A stretch of 64,000 nt of DNA from an uncultured Roseburia sp. (GTDB lineage: Bacteria; Bacillota; Clostridia; Lachnospirales; Lachnospiraceae), in the NCBI GenBank assembly GCA_900542495.1, contig UQNW01000001.1, positions 177,212 through 241,211 of the forward strand. Reading direction: 5' to 3'. Both the position numbers and the translations under genes were made by a program. Below the pieces are notes generated by a model. It saw only the letters and a program-made list of their open reading frames with translations. It was not told the origin of the DNA and did not search any database. This document shows, piece after piece, positions 62,651 to 64,000 of the stretch (within the stretch, counting starts at the first letter, position 1; each line of letters begins with the position of its first letter).

Positions 62651-63307
62651 TTACTGAGCTCCTCCTTCCTTATTAGCCTTTGTAGGAAGTACTTCGCCTT
62701 TGTAGATCCAAACCTTAACACCTACTTTACCGTAAGTTGTGTCTGCTTCAGCGAATCCATAATCAATATCTGCTCTTAATGTCTGAAGTGGAATAGTTCC
62801 CTCAGAGTAGAACTCTGTACGAGCCATATCTGCTCCACCTAAACGTCCGGAACAAGATGTCTTAATTCCCTTTGCACCAGATTTCATTGTTCTGCTCATG
62901 CAGGATTTCATTGCTCTACGGAAGGAAACACGGTTCTCTAACTGTAAAGCGATATTCTCTGCTACTAACTGAGCGTCACGGTCTGGTCTCTTAACTTCTT
63001 TGATATCAACAACTAATTTCTTAGATGTGAATTTCTGTACTTCAGCTTTGATCTTCTCGATTTCAGCTCCACCTTTACCGATTACTACACCAGGTTTTGC
63101 TGTGTAAATAATAACTTTAACGCGGTCAGATGCTCTTTCGATCTCAATCTTAGAAACGCCTGCTGCATATAATTTCTTTTTAAGATATGTTCTGATGTTG
63201 TAGTCTTCTACTAAAAGATCTGCAAAATCTGCTTCCGCATACCATTTAGAGTCCCAGTCTTTGATAACACCGACTCTTAAGCCATGAGGATTAACTTTCT
63301 GTCCCAT
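62651..63307 (-). CDS. rpsC: 30S ribosomal protein S3
   Basis: 218 residues: MGQKVNPHGLRVGVIKDWDS, a KH domain with PGVVIGKGGAEIEKIK, and the C-terminal GADMARTEFYSEGTIPLQTL. It lines the mRNA entry tunnel. Confidence 0.98.
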   Translation of the reverse strand: MGQKVNPHGLRVGVIKDWDSKWYAEADFADLLVEDYNIRTYLKKKLYAAGVSKIEIERASDRVKVIIYTAKPGVVIGKGGAEIEKIKAEVQKFTSKKLVVDIKEVKRPDRDAQLVAENIALQLENRVSFRRAMKSCMSRTMKSGAKGIKTSCSGRLGGADMARTEFYSEGTIPLQTLRADIDYGFAEADTTYGKVGVKVWIYKGEVLPTKANKEGGAQ

Positions 63308-63318
63308 GTTTGCCCTCC

Positions 63319-63705
63319 TTATCTTTCATCAAGCACGATTGTAATGTGGCTCATTCTCTTCTCGATTCTATAAGCTCTACCCTGTGCTCTTGGTCTGATT
63401 CTCTTCATTGTTGGTCCTTTGTTTGCATAACACTCTGCAACATAAAGGTTTTCTGCTTTCATTCCATTGTTGTTCTCAGCGTTTGCGATTGCTGACTCTA
63501 ATAATTTCTTTACTAAGCTTGAAGCATATCTTGGGTTATATGTTACGATAGCAAGTGCTGTCTGAACATCCTTTCCACGGATAGCATCTAATACAAAGCA
63601 AGCTTTCTGAACAGACACTCTAGCATAAGATAACTTTGCTGAAGGTCTGGTATCTTTAACTTCATTTCTTTCTCTTTTAATCTGACTTCTATGTCCCTTA
63701 GCCAT
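63319..63705 (-). CDS. rplV: 50S ribosomal protein L22
   Basis: 128 residues: KLSYARVSVQKACFVLDAIR, KLLESAIANAENNNGMKAEN and the tunnel loop RPRAQGRAYRIEKRMSHITI, where macrolide-resistance changes arise in other species. No such change is evident here. Confidence 0.98.
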   Translation of the reverse strand: MAKGHRSQIKRERNEVKDTRPSAKLSYARVSVQKACFVLDAIRGKDVQTALAIVTYNPRYASSLVKKLLESAIANAENNNGMKAENLYVAECYANKGPTMKRIRPRAQGRAYRIEKRMSHITIVLDER

Positions 63706-63734
63706 GGATGAAACCTCCTTTCAAAAAATAGTTC

Positions 63735-64000
63735 TTATCTAATGCCTGATTTCTTTTCGTCTTTTCCATGTCCTTTGTAAGTTCTTGTAGCAACGAACTC
63801 ACCAAGTTTATGTCCAACCATATCTTCTGTTACGAATACAGGCACATGTTTTCTTCCGTCATGAACAGCGATTGTATGACCAACGAACTGAGGGAAGATT
63901 GTAGAACGACGTGACCAAGTCTTAATAACAGATTTGTCACCAGATGCGTTCATAGCGTCTACTTTTTTCAGTAAGCTTTCATCTGCAAATGGTCCTTTTT
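63735..64000 (-). CDS. rpsS: 30S ribosomal protein S19 (5' end beyond window)
   Basis: The visible 87 codons begin inside KKGPFADESLLKKVDAMNAS at the window edge and contain TWSRRSTIFPQFVGHTIAVH and GHKLGEFVATRTYKGHGKDE. About the first five residues are missing. S19 binds 16S rRNA in the 30S head. Confidence 0.97.
   Translation of the reverse strand, partial: KGPFADESLLKKVDAMNASGDKSVIKTWSRRSTIFPQFVGHTIAVHDGRKHVPVFVTEDMVGHKLGEFVATRTYKGHGKDEKKSGIR

Overview
The window looks like chromosome from a Lachnospiraceae-type Clostridium (Roseburia/Agathobacter-like gut Firmicute). The signs are moderate-to-low GC, strong AGGAGG ribosome sites, a tryptophan T-box, Bce-type antimicrobial-peptide modules, MutS2, families common in these bacteria (DUF4317, DUF3343, AAA-ATPase/PD-(D/E)XK), and an S10-spc-alpha operon with a KOW-domain gene between map and infA. 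Genus is inferred only from gene content and style.

Layout. 1-1740: the 5' part of trpE (minus strand) behind a complete Trp T-box with its own promoter. 1741-7849: a BceAB/BceRS-like detoxification module preceded by two co-oriented genes, a predicted HExxH metallopeptidase and a phospholipase-C-like protein. 7901-24260: a mosaic accessory region. It holds an aldo/keto reductase fused to a stray helix-turn-helix, an MFS exporter behind a 27-codon leader peptide, an AEC transporter and a GNAT. It also holds debris of mobile elements: a serine recombinase fragment, three related HTH segments, a frameshifted ORF6N gene, a RepA-type replication initiator and an XRE regulator with an in-frame amber codon. 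It ends with a complete type I restriction-modification operon (XRE controller, hsdM, a RES-like gene, hsdS, a third target-recognition half, hsdR).

24430-33460: mostly core genes (rlmD, yhaM-like nuclease, an HtrA-like protein whose catalytic triad is gone, mutS2, a PhoPR-like two-component pair). 33465-39515: an ECF substrate-binding subunit with a DUF4430 lipoprotein, an AAA-ATPase, DUF3343, DUF4317, a deoxyinosine glycosylase and a diguanylate cyclase. 39715-43556: a large sensor kinase and its regulator, divergent from a 22-residue four-cysteine peptide gene with a folded leader, strong ribosome site and terminator. 43592-50139: an AAA protein behind 29-bp tandem repeats, then a second ABC/two-component module. 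50255-64000: rplQ back to rpsS of the ribosomal super-operon, all on the minus strand, broken by a terminator/promoter pair between secY and adk.

The most unusual system is the type I R-M locus. A (ACAG)14 tract at the 3' end of hsdS sits exactly where loss of one unit or gain of two would fuse the two-domain specificity subunit to a third target-recognition domain. A separate 12-bp TAEL-coding repeat in the same hsdS could change the spacing of the recognition site. An XRE gene with a palindromic operator inside its promoter heads the operon, and a RES-like gene is embedded in it. Other strong leads are the peptide/two-component locus at 39.7-43.6 kb, the leader-peptide attenuator of the MFS exporter, and the HtrA-like pseudoprotease.
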